This document shows, in pieces, positions 15,609-23,665 of a stretch of 34,978 nt of DNA (its first letter is position 1; each line of letters begins with the position of its first letter). Origin of the DNA: Candidatus Sulfopaludibacter sp. SbA3 (GTDB lineage Bacteria > Acidobacteriota > Terriglobia > Bryobacterales > Bryobacteraceae); the NCBI GenBank assembly GCA_945900935.1, contig CAMDKT010000002.1, positions 1 through 34,978 of the forward strand, written 5' to 3'. The notes beneath the pieces are model-generated. The model made no database searches. It was not told the DNA's origin and saw nothing but the letters and a program-made list of their open reading frames with translations. Position numbers and translations under genes: made by a program.

Positions 15609-17084
15609 ATGACGGGGAAAATATTCTACAAACTCATCGGCGCTGTATTGTGCCTGTTATTGGTGGCCCTGGCGGCGGTAGACTATCTGGCTACACGCGT
15701 GGTGGAGAGCACCTATCAGGAAACGCTGGAGCGGGAACTCTCCGATAAAGGCGCGATGCTTGCCTTGGGCCTGGCCCAGGGACTGAACCTTCGCGATGGC
15801 AATATCGTCGGCGCTTTCGCCGGGAAAACTCGTAGCCGCCTGACGTTGATCGCCAGGGATGGCCGCGTCCTGTCCGATTCCGGCGCCAGCACCGGCCAGA
15901 TGGTGAATCATCGCGAAAGGCCGGAAATCGATGCCGCCCTCGCCGGCCGTGTGGGATCGGCGCGCCGGAAGAGTTCAACCCTGGGCGTCGATTTTCTCTA
16001 CGTCGCCGTGCCCGTCGCCGATGGCGCGCTTCGGCTGGCCGTGCCGCTGGCCGAGATCCAGGGACAGGTCGACGCCATCCGGCGGCGCATGTTGGCCGCC
16101 ACTGCCCTCGCTTTCCTCCCGGCCATTCTCATCGCGCTCTGGTTCGCGCGCGTGATCGCCCGCCGCCTCGGTGCCATCATTGATTACGCCGCCCAACTGG
16201 CGCGCGGCAATTTTCATGCCAGGCTGAAGCGCACCGGCACCGACGAACTGGGGCTGCTGGAAATCAAGCTCAGCGAAACCGGAGAAAAGCTGGAAGGAAT
16301 GTTCCAGGAACTGGAACGCGAACACGCCGAACTGGAAAAAGTCGAGCGCGTTCGAAAGGACTTTGTCATCAACGTTTCCCACGAACTCCGCACGCCATTG
16401 GCCTCCATTCAGGGGTATACTGAGACCCTGCTCGACGGCGCCCTGGACGATCCGAATCACAACGTGTGTTTCCTCCAGATCATCCGCCAAAACACGGAGC
16501 GGCTCGCCAATCTCACCGCCGATCTCCTTACCCTCTCCCGCGTCGAATTGAAGCAGCTGAAGTTCTCCTTCGCCAGCTACAATGTGGACCGGCTGTTGGA
16601 GGATATGGTGGAGTCCATGTCGCCCCTGGCCTTTCGAAAGAACATCAAGCTCACGCGCGTTGAGTCGGGCGGTTTGGTGGAGGCGTTCTGCGATTCGGAA
16701 GCGGTGAATCAGGTGCTCAGCAATCTCGTCGATAACGCACTGAAATATACACCCGCCGGCGGCGAGATCACTGTCGGCACCCGGATTCTTTCCGGCCTGC
16801 CCACGATAGAGGTTTTTGTGCGCGATACCGGCATCGGGATTCCGGCGGACGAACTGCCCCGGCTATTTGAGCGGTTTTACCGTGTGGACAAAGCGCGATC
16901 CCGTGAACTCGGCGGTACCGGGCTGGGACTGTCTATCGTCAAGCATCTCGTCCGCGCCCAGGGTGGCGATGTGCGGGTGGAATCGGTGCTGGGGAAGGGG
17001 TCGACTTTTATATTCACACTGCCAGTTGAAGACCTTGGTATGAGCGAAGATAGCGATATTCGCACACAGTTAACCAATTCGTAA
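15609..17084 (+). CDS. PhoR-like sensor histidine kinase
   Basis: A membrane sensor kinase of 491 aa. TM1 covers about residues 6-26 (YKLIGAVLCLLLVALAAVDY). A periplasmic sensor region of about 130 residues follows, then TM2 (ALAFLPAILIALWFARVIA) and a HAMP domain. HisKA has the phospho-accepting His258 in NVSHELRTPLASIQGYTETLL. HATPase_c follows with NLVDNALKYTPAGG, DTGIGIPADELPRLFERFYR and GGTGLGLSIVKHLV. Architecture and the GYTETLLDGAL segment are typical of PhoR. The partner regulator begins 47 bp downstream, in kinase-first order. ATG 15609 is chosen over two upstream ATGs in frame because AAGGG lies 10 bp before it and it places the signal anchor at the N-terminus. No phosphate-transport genes are nearby, so the stimulus is open. 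Confidence 0.93.
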   Translation: MTGKIFYKLIGAVLCLLLVALAAVDYLATRVVESTYQETLERELSDKGAMLALGLAQGLNLRDGNIVGAFAGKTRSRLTLIARDGRVLSDSGASTGQMVNHRERPEIDAALAGRVGSARRKSSTLGVDFLYVAVPVADGALRLAVPLAEIQGQVDAIRRRMLAATALAFLPAILIALWFARVIARRLGAIIDYAAQLARGNFHARLKRTGTDELGLLEIKLSETGEKLEGMFQELEREHAELEKVERVRKDFVINVSHELRTPLASIQGYTETLLDGALDDPNHNVCFLQIIRQNTERLANLTADLLTLSRVELKQLKFSFASYNVDRLLEDMVESMSPLAFRKNIKLTRVESGGLVEAFCDSEAVNQVLSNLVDNALKYTPAGGEITVGTRILSGLPTIEVFVRDTGIGIPADELPRLFERFYRVDKARSRELGGTGLGLSIVKHLVRAQGGDVRVESVLGKGSTFIFTLPVEDLGMSEDSDIRTQLTNS

Positions 17085-17131
17085 TGTGATTGAAACAGAT
17101 TCCGCGTTAGCGTGATGGCAGGGACACTGGT

Positions 17132-17857
17132 ATGAAGAAAATACTGCTCATTGAAGATGATTCGGACCTTTTCGCGTTGTTGAAATACAATCTCGAAAAG
17201 GAAGGATATGTATTTGCGGGTTCGCAAACGGGTAAAGGCGCGGTGGAGTTTTGCCGGCGTGAGCGGCCGGACCTGATCATTCTCGACATCATGTTGCCGG
17301 ATTCCGACGGCCTGGAGATCTGCAAGTCCATTCGCGCCCATCCCGAATTGGCGGCGCTACCGGTGATTTTCCTGACGGCGCGGGCGACGGAGACGGACCG
17401 GATTGTCGGTTTGGAGCTCGGTGCCAAAGACTATATCGTGAAGCCGTTTTTCGTCCGGGAATTGATCGCGCGAATCAAGATCCAGTTTCGCGGCCAGACG
17501 TCGCCGGTACGCACGCTGAAGGTCGGCTGCTTGGAACTCGACCGCAACTCGTGCCGGGTATTTCTGAACGGCGGGGAGCTGACCCTGACGGCGACTGAAT
17601 TTCGATTGCTGGAATTCCTAATGTCGCGCCCGGGGGTGGTGTTCAGCCGCGAGCAGTTGTTGAACGCGGTGTGGGGCCGTGACCGCGCGGTGACGGACCG
17701 GACGGTGGATGTATACATCCTGCGCCTGCGGCAGAAGGTGGAGCTGGACGCGGCCAATCCGGCGTTTGTCCGCAGCGTGCGCGGTTTCGGGTATTCGTTT
17801 AATGAGACGGGCCGCGCGGCGGCGAGCGGGACGGAATCGATCGCCCAGCCGGCGTGA
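17132..17857 (+). CDS. OmpR/PhoB-family response regulator
   Basis: A 241-aa regulator. The receiver (residues about 3-118) begins KKILLIEDDSDLFALLKYNL, has phospho-acceptor Asp52 in LIILDIMLPDSDG and the conserved Lys in DYIVKPF. The C-terminal winged-helix DNA-binding domain (about 130-230) shows LTATEFRLLEFLMSRPG, VFSREQLLNAVWG and RTVDVYILRLRQKVE, ending in VRGFGYSF. It should be phosphorylated by the upstream kinase and bind DNA as a dimer. Nothing in the sequence reveals its target genes. Confidence 0.95.
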   Translation: MKKILLIEDDSDLFALLKYNLEKEGYVFAGSQTGKGAVEFCRRERPDLIILDIMLPDSDGLEICKSIRAHPELAALPVIFLTARATETDRIVGLELGAKDYIVKPFFVRELIARIKIQFRGQTSPVRTLKVGCLELDRNSCRVFLNGGELTLTATEFRLLEFLMSRPGVVFSREQLLNAVWGRDRAVTDRTVDVYILRLRQKVELDAANPAFVRSVRGFGYSFNETGRAAASGTESIAQPA

Positions 17858-17954
17858 AATCGCGAGCGGATACAGGCGGACTTCCACCCTACCCGAGAAT
17901 TTTCTAACTGACCGGCGCATTCAAAATGGAAGCGGTACGGCTCTGGTAAAACCC

Positions 17955-18176
17955 ATGGTAATGAAGTACCGAATCTATCTGGAACCCGATGAAGACGGAG
18001 TGTACGTGGCAACTTGCCCCACACTTCCCGGATGCGTTTCCCAAGGTCATACCCGTGCGGAAGCAACCGATAACATCCGCGAGGCGATCGAAGGATACTT
18101 GATAAGCCTGCGGAAGCATGGCGAACCGGTCCCTTCCAGCATAATCGAGGAGGTCATTGAGGTTGTCAGCGGATGA
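17955..18176 (+). CDS. hicB: HicB-family antitoxin
   Basis: A 73-aa HicB antitoxin of the short HicB-like type: YRIYLEPDEDGVYVATCPTLPGCVSQGHTRAEATDNIREAIEGYL is the family pattern (split here: YRIYLEPDEDG, VATCPTLPGCVSQG, NIREAIEGYL). It has no C-terminal DNA-binding extension, so repression would need the complex or another factor. It neutralises the downstream HicA mRNA interferase, whose start overlaps its stop as ATGA. Antitoxin-first order is the less common one for hicBA. ATG 17955 and ATG 17961 are both possible; neither has a strong ribosome site. Confidence 0.9.
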   Translation: MVMKYRIYLEPDEDGVYVATCPTLPGCVSQGHTRAEATDNIREAIEGYLISLRKHGEPVPSSIIEEVIEVVSG

Positions 18177-18463
18177 AATTGCCTATAGTTTCCGGCAATG
18201 AGGCAGTGAAGGCATTTCGGCGAGCCGGGTACGAATTTGACGAGCAACACGGTAGTCACATGATTCTCCGGCACGTCGAGTCTCCGCATCGGCGTCTCTC
18301 CGTTCCCAATCACAGAGAACTCGCCAAGGGGACTCTTCGGGCTTTGATTCGAGAGAGTCCGCGGCGATTGCTTCGCCGTCAACCGTCGGCCAGCAACGCC
18401 TTAGGCACCCATCGCTGGAGCGTCTTGGAGAGTAGCGCGAAGTCAATTGGCTTTGCAACATAA
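18173..18463 (+). CDS. hicA: HicA-family mRNA interferase toxin, atypical C-terminus
   Basis: HicA toxins cut mRNA using a dsRBD-like fold. The 96-aa frame has [20 protein letters not shown], then GSHMILRH with the catalytic His, and [19 protein letters not shown], all diagnostic. The usual last helix (something like AGLSVEEFLxLL) is not seen; instead the frame continues with [12 protein letters not shown] and about 30 more residues encoded antisense to the 3' end of the convergent kinase gene (85-bp overlap). Typical HicA is 60-80 aa. The tail may be a replacement after loss of the native 3' end. Toxicity is therefore uncertain although the catalytic core is intact. Confidence 0.85.
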   Translation: MKLPIVSGNEAVKAFRRAGYEFDEQHGSHMILRHVESPHRRLSVPNHRELAKGTLRALIRESPRRLLRRQPSASNALGTHRWSVLESSAKSIGFAT

Positions 18464-20168
18464 TCGTCCATCCCGGCAGCGAGACACTCCTCGCGGGACC
18501 CTGCCAGCGCATGCGCGGTCATGGCGATGATGGGTATCCGGCAGCCGGCCGCTTCCTCCCGCCGGATCGCTTTTGCCGCCTCGTACCCGTGTCCATTTCC
18601 GGCATCTGGCAGTCCATTAGGATGAAGTCGTACTGGCCCGCCCGCCACATCCGCAAGGCCTCCTCTCCGTTGCCGGCGGTTTCGGCGGCGCAGCCGAGTT
18701 TCCTCAAAAATGCCACAGCCAAGCGCCGGTTCACCGCGTTGTCCTCGGCCACCAAGACGTTGGCGCTTAGGTTCGGCCATGCAACCCCGGCGGGAGCGAC
18801 GATATCATCCGGCACCGCCACGGCCAGTGCCAGCGGCAGGCGGAGCCAGAACGTCGAACCCTCGCCTAACCGGCTCGCGACACCCACCTCTCCGCCCATA
18901 AGCTCCGCCAGCTTTTTAGAAATCACAAGTCCCAAACCCGTTCCGCCGTACTTGCGCGAGCTCCGCGAATCCAACTGGCTGAACTCCTGGAACAGCAGCG
19001 ACTGCGCCTCCCCGGTGATTCCGATTCCCGTATCCACGACCGCGATCGTCACATCCTCTAATACGCCCGTGTTCTCCACGGTCACCCGCATCGTCACCGA
19101 GCCGTTATCGGTATATTTGATCGCGTTACCCACCAGATTGACGACGATTTGCCGAATCCGGCTCGCGTCGCCGGAGAAGCTCTGGGGCGCGCCGGCAGGA
19201 TAGTCCAACTGCAACGGTAGCCCCTTCTGCCGGGCGCCGGATTGCAACAGTTCAACCACGTCGCCAAGCAGGGCGCGCAGGTTCAACGGCTGCGGGTGGA
19301 CAACGAGCTTGCCTGCTTCAATCTTCGAGAAATCCAGAACATCGTTGATCACTCTGAGTAGCCCGTCGGAGCCCTTTTTCGCGGATTCCGCGTAATCCCG
19401 CTGCTCGTGAGTCAGCGGGGTGTCCAGCAGGAGTTGCGTCATTCCCATCACCGCGTTCATCGGTGTGCGGATTTCATGGCTCATCATCGCCAGGAACGCG
19501 CTCTTGGCTTGCGTCGCGCCTCCGGCGCGCTCTTTTTCCACGCGCAAGTCCGCTTCGTGACGGGCGAACTGCAGCGTCTGCCGCTTCATCAACACCGCCC
19601 AGCACCCGCAAATCGCGACGTGTACGAGCGCGATTCCGAAATGGAAAAACAACTTAGTGAACCCAACATAGCTTTCGGTAAAAAAATAAGGCAGCACGCC
19701 CGTGTTGTGCAGAACCGCAAATAGTATGTGTTGCGCGATGATCAAGAGCGTTCCCGGCCACATACACAGCCAATCCTGATAGACCAGCATCATCGTGAAG
19801 GCTGTGAAAAAGAAAAAGTGCATCTCCGCCATGCCGTGGAGCTGGTAAATATGCAGCGCCATGAACATCTGCAACGCGATCCCCGCGACACACCTTGTTA
19901 TGAAGTGTCCGGGCAGCAGCCGCACGCTGACCAGAAACATGGTTACGGCGAATACGCTGATGCAAACCGTAAGCAGCCAGGTGTCATAGAACGCGGCCAG
20001 TAACATCGCCAATGTCGCGTGGCAGGCCAGGAAAATCGTCATGATCCTGTCGCCGCGAGTTCGGATGCCGTCCATAATCGCGCTTACCTCAGCCTCCGTA
20101 AAGCCGAGTGTTTCATTGACGTAAGCGCGGGTCCGGGTCAAGATATCCCAAGAGCCTGATTTGCTCAT
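18379..20168 (-). pseudogene. Hybrid histidine kinase with frameshifted receiver domain
   Basis: The product begins at ATG 20168, overlapping the previous stop as ATGA. It has six or so membrane segments (about residues 40-200, including [20 protein letters not shown]), then HisKA with His231 in [21 protein letters not shown] HATPase domain follows ([26 protein letters not shown]). A C-terminal receiver starts [20 protein letters not shown] and reaches [11 protein letters not shown]. There an extra GT at 18589-18592 (plus strand GTGT) breaks the frame. The other frame resumes with [22 protein letters not shown], then DDYVAKPI and ends at 18379. Without the two bases the receiver would be intact. 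The kinase core is whole, so a kinase without a complete receiver may still be made. An assembly or sequencing error is also possible. Confidence 0.88.
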
Positions 20169-20797
20169 GTCGGCTGTTTCGCCCCTTTCGCTATTTTGGA
20201 ACGCGGACATCCATACGAGATCGCGGCCCCAGGGTCTTCCGGTTTGGCCGGCAGCCCGGCAAGGATCGACTCCAGCGCGATACGGGCATATTCCGTCCCA
20301 GGCACAACGCAGTAGCGCGAAATGTTGTAGTTACCGCGGAAATAGAGGCGCTCGTTCCTGTCAATTACCACGGCCTGCGGCGTGGCATACACGCCGACTG
20401 CCTCCGCCCAGGCACCAGTCTCATCCACCACCGATTCAACGCCCAGGTTCAGCTTCTCGAACTTGGCCCGCAGTAGCGCGCTCCCGCCTTCTCCCTGCAG
20501 CACCGCAATAAATCGAACATCGCCCCGATGTCGGCGAATCAATTGGCGGACATGCTCCAGATTGAAGCGCGAGCACGGGCAGTCCGGGTTGAAAAAATGC
20601 AGAAAAAGCGGCCTGCTCTTATCCAATGTCAGCCCGGCCAGGGGCAGCAAGATTCGCTCGCCTACGACCGGTTGACGCCAGCCAGCCGGCCTAACCGCGG
20701 GAAGTGAGTATTGCCAATCCTGCTGCCAAAAGACAAAACCGGTCAGCATCAGGAAGAGGATCGTGCTAAACAGCACTACTGGAATTCGCCAATTCAT
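20165..20797 (-). CDS. Membrane-anchored thioredoxin-fold protein (DUF6436-like)
   Basis: A 210-aa protein with an N-terminal membrane anchor ([18 protein letters not shown]) and a periplasmic thioredoxin-like domain. The active-site region reads [18 protein letters not shown], a CxC arrangement (Cys-Pro-Cys) in the place of the CxxC of TlpA-type redoxins. [20 protein letters not shown] contains the cis-Pro loop typical of the fold. The Cys-Pro-Cys and surrounding residues recall DUF6436. It may reduce or oxidise periplasmic thiols; the substrate is unknown. It is translationally coupled to the hybrid kinase, suggesting a redox input or a shared response, which is inference. Confidence 0.78.
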   Translation of the reverse strand: MNWRIPVVLFSTILFLMLTGFVFWQQDWQYSLPAVRPAGWRQPVVGERILLPLAGLTLDKSRPLFLHFFNPDCPCSRFNLEHVRQLIRRHRGDVRFIAVLQGEGGSALLRAKFEKLNLGVESVVDETGAWAEAVGVYATPQAVVIDRNERLYFRGNYNISRYCVVPGTEYARIALESILAGLPAKPEDPGAAISYGCPRSKIAKGAKQPT

Positions 20798-20929
20798 CTA
20801 GGCCCAAGTAACTTATCGCTGCGAACGACTGCAATGTTAGCACGATTTTCGCCACCCGGCCGATTTGTTAAGCGCGCGTTAAACCATTCTCGGCCACCCG
20901 CGAACGGCGGTGCCGGCCTTCCACGGCCC

Positions 20930-21229
20930 GCATGAGCAAATCGACCAGCCGCCCGCGCTTGATAGGGCATGAACGCAGCGCTCTACTTCCGCTGCCTGGT
21001 CCTCCTGCCGCCAATCGCCGTCTTCGGACTGCTCATCGACTCGCTGGCAAACTTCGGCCTGTGGGAGGTCTTCAAAACGCTAGCCGCGCCGCTTTACGAC
21101 CCTCTCGGCAAAGGAATTTGGGTCGTCTTGCTTTTGCTGGGCCTGCTCGGCCTCGGCGGCGCCGGATTCATCCCCAGCCTCGACAGCATCGCGCTCCGTA
21201 TTTATTGTGTGGTTCGTCCCCTGCGATAA
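20930..21229 (+). repeat. Direct repeat, left copy (partner 22217-22633)
   Basis: This segment and 22217-22633 are near-identical over the coding part of a small membrane protein and similar for about 40 bp upstream. The left copy lacks 117 bp present in the right copy. In the right copy the missing piece is bounded by TTCATCCC at 22454-22461 and again at 22571-22578, so the deletion is explained by recombination between these 8-bp repeats. The repeats flank a kinase fragment and a toxin-antitoxin-like pair. Confidence 0.88.
20969..21229 (+). CDS. Small membrane protein, internally deleted copy
   Basis: An 86-aa version of the 125-aa protein at 22256-22633. It keeps the first two hydrophobic segments (CLVLLPPIAVFGLLIDSLAN and IWVVLLLLGLLGLGGAGF) and the C-terminus CVVRPLR, but has lost 39 residues including the third membrane segment. 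The deletion is in frame, so a shortened protein could still be made. Function unknown. There is no clear ribosome site before ATG 20969, although AGGG lies close upstream. Confidence 0.6.
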   Translation: MNAALYFRCLVLLPPIAVFGLLIDSLANFGLWEVFKTLAAPLYDPLGKGIWVVLLLLGLLGLGGAGFIPSLDSIALRIYCVVRPLR

Positions 21230-21364
21230 CCTAAACCCCAAGGGAGAAATTTGAGTCGTGATTGAAAGATTCACCACGGCTATTCTTACAGTATCGTGAA
21301 CCGGACCGCGGTCATCCGGGAGCGCACTCCATTCTGATCGGCTACACTGACGTCTGCCATCCAG

Positions 21365-21595
21365 ATGCCGCTTCAGCCACGCGACAAACTCGGCCCCTAC
21401 GAAATCCTCGCGCCCATCGGCAAAGGCGGCATGGGCGAGGTGTGGAAAGCGCTCGATCATCCGCATTTCTGCCCGATCTTCGATGCCGGCCTTGACTATC
21501 AAGTGTTGGCGTGTGCGGATGGCTCGCCGGTCAAGGGTCCCATGGAGACGGCGGGAGCGAACCGCGGCGGAAAGCGCCGGTGGGGAAATGAGTGA
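21365..21595 (+). pseudogene. Ser/Thr protein kinase fragment with internal deletion
   Basis: The frame starts like many acidobacterial Pkn-type kinases: LGPYEILAPIGKGGMGEVWKA, the glycine-rich loop. It jumps directly to LDHPHFCPIFDAG and DGSPVKGPM, which in intact kinases lie well downstream, beyond the ATP-binding Lys and the C-helix Glu. The rest of the kinase, including HRD and DFG, is absent; the frame ends in unrelated residues at 21595. It is thus a deletion fossil of a much larger gene with no catalytic capacity. The 3' end overlaps the DUF4258 gene start. Confidence 0.85.
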
Positions 21596-21908
21596 AATCA
21601 TCGGGCTCGTCAGGGCTGCCGCCGGGATCAAGCTCTTGTTCCTGCCCCATGCGGTCCGGCAGATGGCGCGCCCGGATAGAATGATTACAGTGGAGGATGT
21701 TCGAAACTGTATTTTTGACGGGGAGGTGATCGAAGACTATCCCGAAGACGCGCGTGGGCGCAGTTGCCTGCTACTTGGAACCAGGGATGCCGGCCGGCCC
21801 CTCCATGTAGTGTGCGCTCCCAAGGCCGGTTATTTGTCGATCATCACCGCCTATCAGCCGGATCCGAAAGAATGGGAAACCGATTGGAGGACCAGGAGGC
21901 CTTTATGA
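21588..21908 (+). CDS. DUF4258 protein, probable MqsR/RelE-like toxin
   Basis: A 106-aa protein with the DUF4258 pattern: FLPHAVRQMARPDRMITVED, VIEDYPEDARGRSCLLLG and LSIITAYQPDPKEW. This family is related to MqsR/RelE-type RNase toxins and is typically paired with a YgiT/MqsA-type zinc-finger protein, which follows here with an ATGA overlap. It would cleave mRNA in the cytoplasm when released from its partner; that activity is family-based inference. The start is uncertain: ATG 21588 has GGGGA too close upstream, and the conserved region begins about 15 residues in, so a slightly later start is possible. Confidence 0.78.
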   Translation: MSEIIGLVRAAAGIKLLFLPHAVRQMARPDRMITVEDVRNCIFDGEVIEDYPEDARGRSCLLLGTRDAGRPLHVVCAPKAGYLSIITAYQPDPKEWETDWRTRRPL

Positions 21909-22117
21909 AATGCATGCACTGCCAAGGGACGATGGGCCGCGGCTCCGCGCCATTCCACATTGACCGCAACGGATACCACCTCTCCCTTGATGCCGTTCCG
22001 GCGTGGGTGTGTGGACAATGCGGAGAGCCGTACTTCGAGGAGCGGGAGGTGGAGTCGATTCAGAACCTGTTGATGCGGGTGGACGAACAGATGGCAAGGT
22101 TAGCGCCGGCTGCGTGA
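21905..22117 (+). CDS. YgiT-type (MqsA-like) zinc-finger antitoxin
   Basis: A 70-aa protein with CMHC near the N-terminus and CGQCGEPYFEEREVESIQNL later. The paired CxxC motifs bind zinc, and this is the classic MqsA N-terminal zinc finger. The C-terminal Xre-like DNA-binding domain of full MqsA is missing, as in many short YgiT-type antitoxins. It overlaps the DUF4258 gene as ATGA and should neutralise it; autoregulation by this protein alone is unlikely without the HTH. Confidence 0.85.
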   Translation: MKCMHCQGTMGRGSAPFHIDRNGYHLSLDAVPAWVCGQCGEPYFEEREVESIQNLLMRVDEQMARLAPAA

Positions 22118-22197
22118 CGGCTTTCCGATCCTGTAGACTCAGACCGCCTGATCTCGTCGCCTGAATCTGTACTGTTTTGGATACCCGTGAAGCACGG

Positions 22198-22218
22198 CGC
22201 TCTACTTCCGCTGCCTGC
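22198..22218 (+). repeat. Small partial copy of the membrane-protein 5' end
   Basis: A 21-bp perfect match (starting GCGCTCTACTTCCG) to the 5' coding part of the small membrane protein at 22265-22285, 67 bp upstream of it. It is a third, tiny copy of the repeat and marks the left edge of the right-hand copy, suggesting slipped or repeated duplication here. Confidence 0.8.
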
Positions 22219-22255
22219 GTGAGTCAAACCGGCGGTCGCTCGCGCTTGATAGGGC

Positions 22256-22633
22256 ATGAACGCAGCGCTCTACTTCCGCTGCCTGGTCCTCCTGCTGCCC
22301 ATCGCCGTCTTCGGACTGCTCATCGACTCGCTCGCAAACTTCGGCCTGTGGGAAGTATTCAAAACGCTAGCCGCGCCGCTTTACGACCCTCTCGGCAAAG
22401 AAATTTGGGTCGTCCTGCTTTTTCTGGGCCTGCTCGGCCTCGGCGGTGCCGGATTCATCCCCGCCGCGCGCCCGTTCGGCTTCGGCGCCATCGCCGCGAT
22501 TGGCATCCTTTGCGGCGCCTTCGTCGTGAAAGTCTATCCGAACGATTGGGGCCTCGGATCGGTGCGCCTGTTCATCCCTGGCATGGCCAGCATCGGGATC
22601 AGTACTTATTGTGTGGTTCGTCCCCTGCGATAG
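22256..22633 (+). CDS. Small three-helix membrane protein (full copy)
   Basis: A 125-aa hydrophobic protein with three likely membrane segments: CLVLLLPIAVFGLLIDSLAN, IWVVLLFLGLLGLGGAGF, and FGAIAAIGILCGAFVVKV. It ends SIGISTYCVVRPLR. I do not recognise a family. It is the intact parent form of the deleted copy at 20969-21229. The upstream sequence CGCTTGATAGGGC is shared by both copies and provides AGGG as a ribosome site. Confidence 0.65.
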   Translation: MNAALYFRCLVLLLPIAVFGLLIDSLANFGLWEVFKTLAAPLYDPLGKEIWVVLLFLGLLGLGGAGFIPAARPFGFGAIAAIGILCGAFVVKVYPNDWGLGSVRLFIPGMASIGISTYCVVRPLR

Positions 22634-22795
22634 GGTAATCGACGGACAGGGATCGTGGGAGCATGTCCACCATCACATGTTCGCCCCCAATGCCGTGAAC
22701 GCGTTCCGCGCGACCAACGGACCCGAAGGGGGCCTTGACGGACTCATGAGACGAAGGGCAGTGCTCGTCTCCTTACCTGTGTTGCAATAAAGTAA
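22634..22795 (+). other. Short orphan open stretch, possible gene remnant
   Basis: After the membrane-protein stop, one frame reads HHHMFAPNAVNAFRATNGPE and continues to TAA 22788-22790 without a good start codon. The composition is protein-like, so it may be the tail of a lost gene. I cannot name the family. Confidence 0.3.
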
Positions 22796-23665
22796 GTGCC
22801 GTCACGGAAACACCAACTAACAGCGCTGTTTGATCGATTCGCTATCGACTTATCTTCAGTGGATGGTGTGTCGGAGGATATCGTACGTTGCCCCCTTTGT
22901 TTGAGGACGTTTGGTCGGGGCGCGATTGCAGATCCGAGCGACGACGGCCTCAGCATAGAGCACATTATTCCCTTCTCGCTCGGCGGCAAGGAAATTACGT
23001 TGACGTGCCGTCACTGCAATAATCGCACTGCTTCGGACGTCGAGGCGCACTTCGTCCGAATGGTACGCGCGGCTGACTGGAGCAGCGGTGACGGGTCAGT
23101 GCTAGGGGGAAGATTTCGGATCGGCGAAGATGCGCTTCCGCTAAAAATATCGTGGACCGACGGCAAGCGCCCCGTCGAGTTCAAAGTCCCTGGCGGCAAG
23201 CATGAAGTACTCGAACAGTATCGTCAAAGGCTCGCGAAGTTCGGTCCAGGAGACACTTTCAACTTCACTGTGAAACTCAATTACAAAGAAACCAATGCGA
23301 AGCGAGGATTAATCCGTATTGCTTACCTTACGCTGTTTCACGTCTTTGGCTACAAGTACATTCTCCCAGTCGCAGGAGAGCAGCTTCGAACAATTATTCA
23401 CAAAGGTACCGCAGAAGAACTCAAGCCTTTTGGCATCCGGATCGGTGATGTTCAGGAAGTAAAACAACAACCCACCATCAGGATATTGCCAGTGCCTTTG
23501 GAGGGTGAAAGAGCCGCATTCCTCGTCTTGCTACGCCTCCAGACCGCGCAGACTAGGTATCACGGGATTCTCATGCCGGGGCCGGACTTGCTCAACGACA
23601 CCGACGTTCTCTCGAAGCAGGCAGGAGTGGCGAAGAAACTCAGCGGCAAACGGTTTTCACTATAA
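22796..23665 (+). CDS. HNH endonuclease, long stand-alone type
   Basis: A 289-aa protein with an N-terminal HNH nuclease domain. CPLC (Cys32, Cys35) and CRHCNN (Cys71, Cys74) form the structural zinc site, and LSIEHIIPFSLGG holds the catalytic Glu55-His56. Asn75/Asn76 supplies the later HNH position. Residues about 95-289 form a second domain without recognised motifs (FNFTVKLNYKETNAKRGLIR, then AYLTLFHVFGYKYILP). The start is GTG 22796, and nearby sequence is somewhat less GC-rich than the core genes, in line with horizontal acquisition. No methylase or phage gene is adjacent. It may be a stand-alone defence or mobile nuclease, which is inference. Confidence 0.85.
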   Translation: MPSRKHQLTALFDRFAIDLSSVDGVSEDIVRCPLCLRTFGRGAIADPSDDGLSIEHIIPFSLGGKEITLTCRHCNNRTASDVEAHFVRMVRAADWSSGDGSVLGGRFRIGEDALPLKISWTDGKRPVEFKVPGGKHEVLEQYRQRLAKFGPGDTFNFTVKLNYKETNAKRGLIRIAYLTLFHVFGYKYILPVAGEQLRTIIHKGTAEELKPFGIRIGDVQEVKQQPTIRILPVPLEGERAAFLVLLRLQTAQTRYHGILMPGPDLLNDTDVLSKQAGVAKKLSGKRFSL

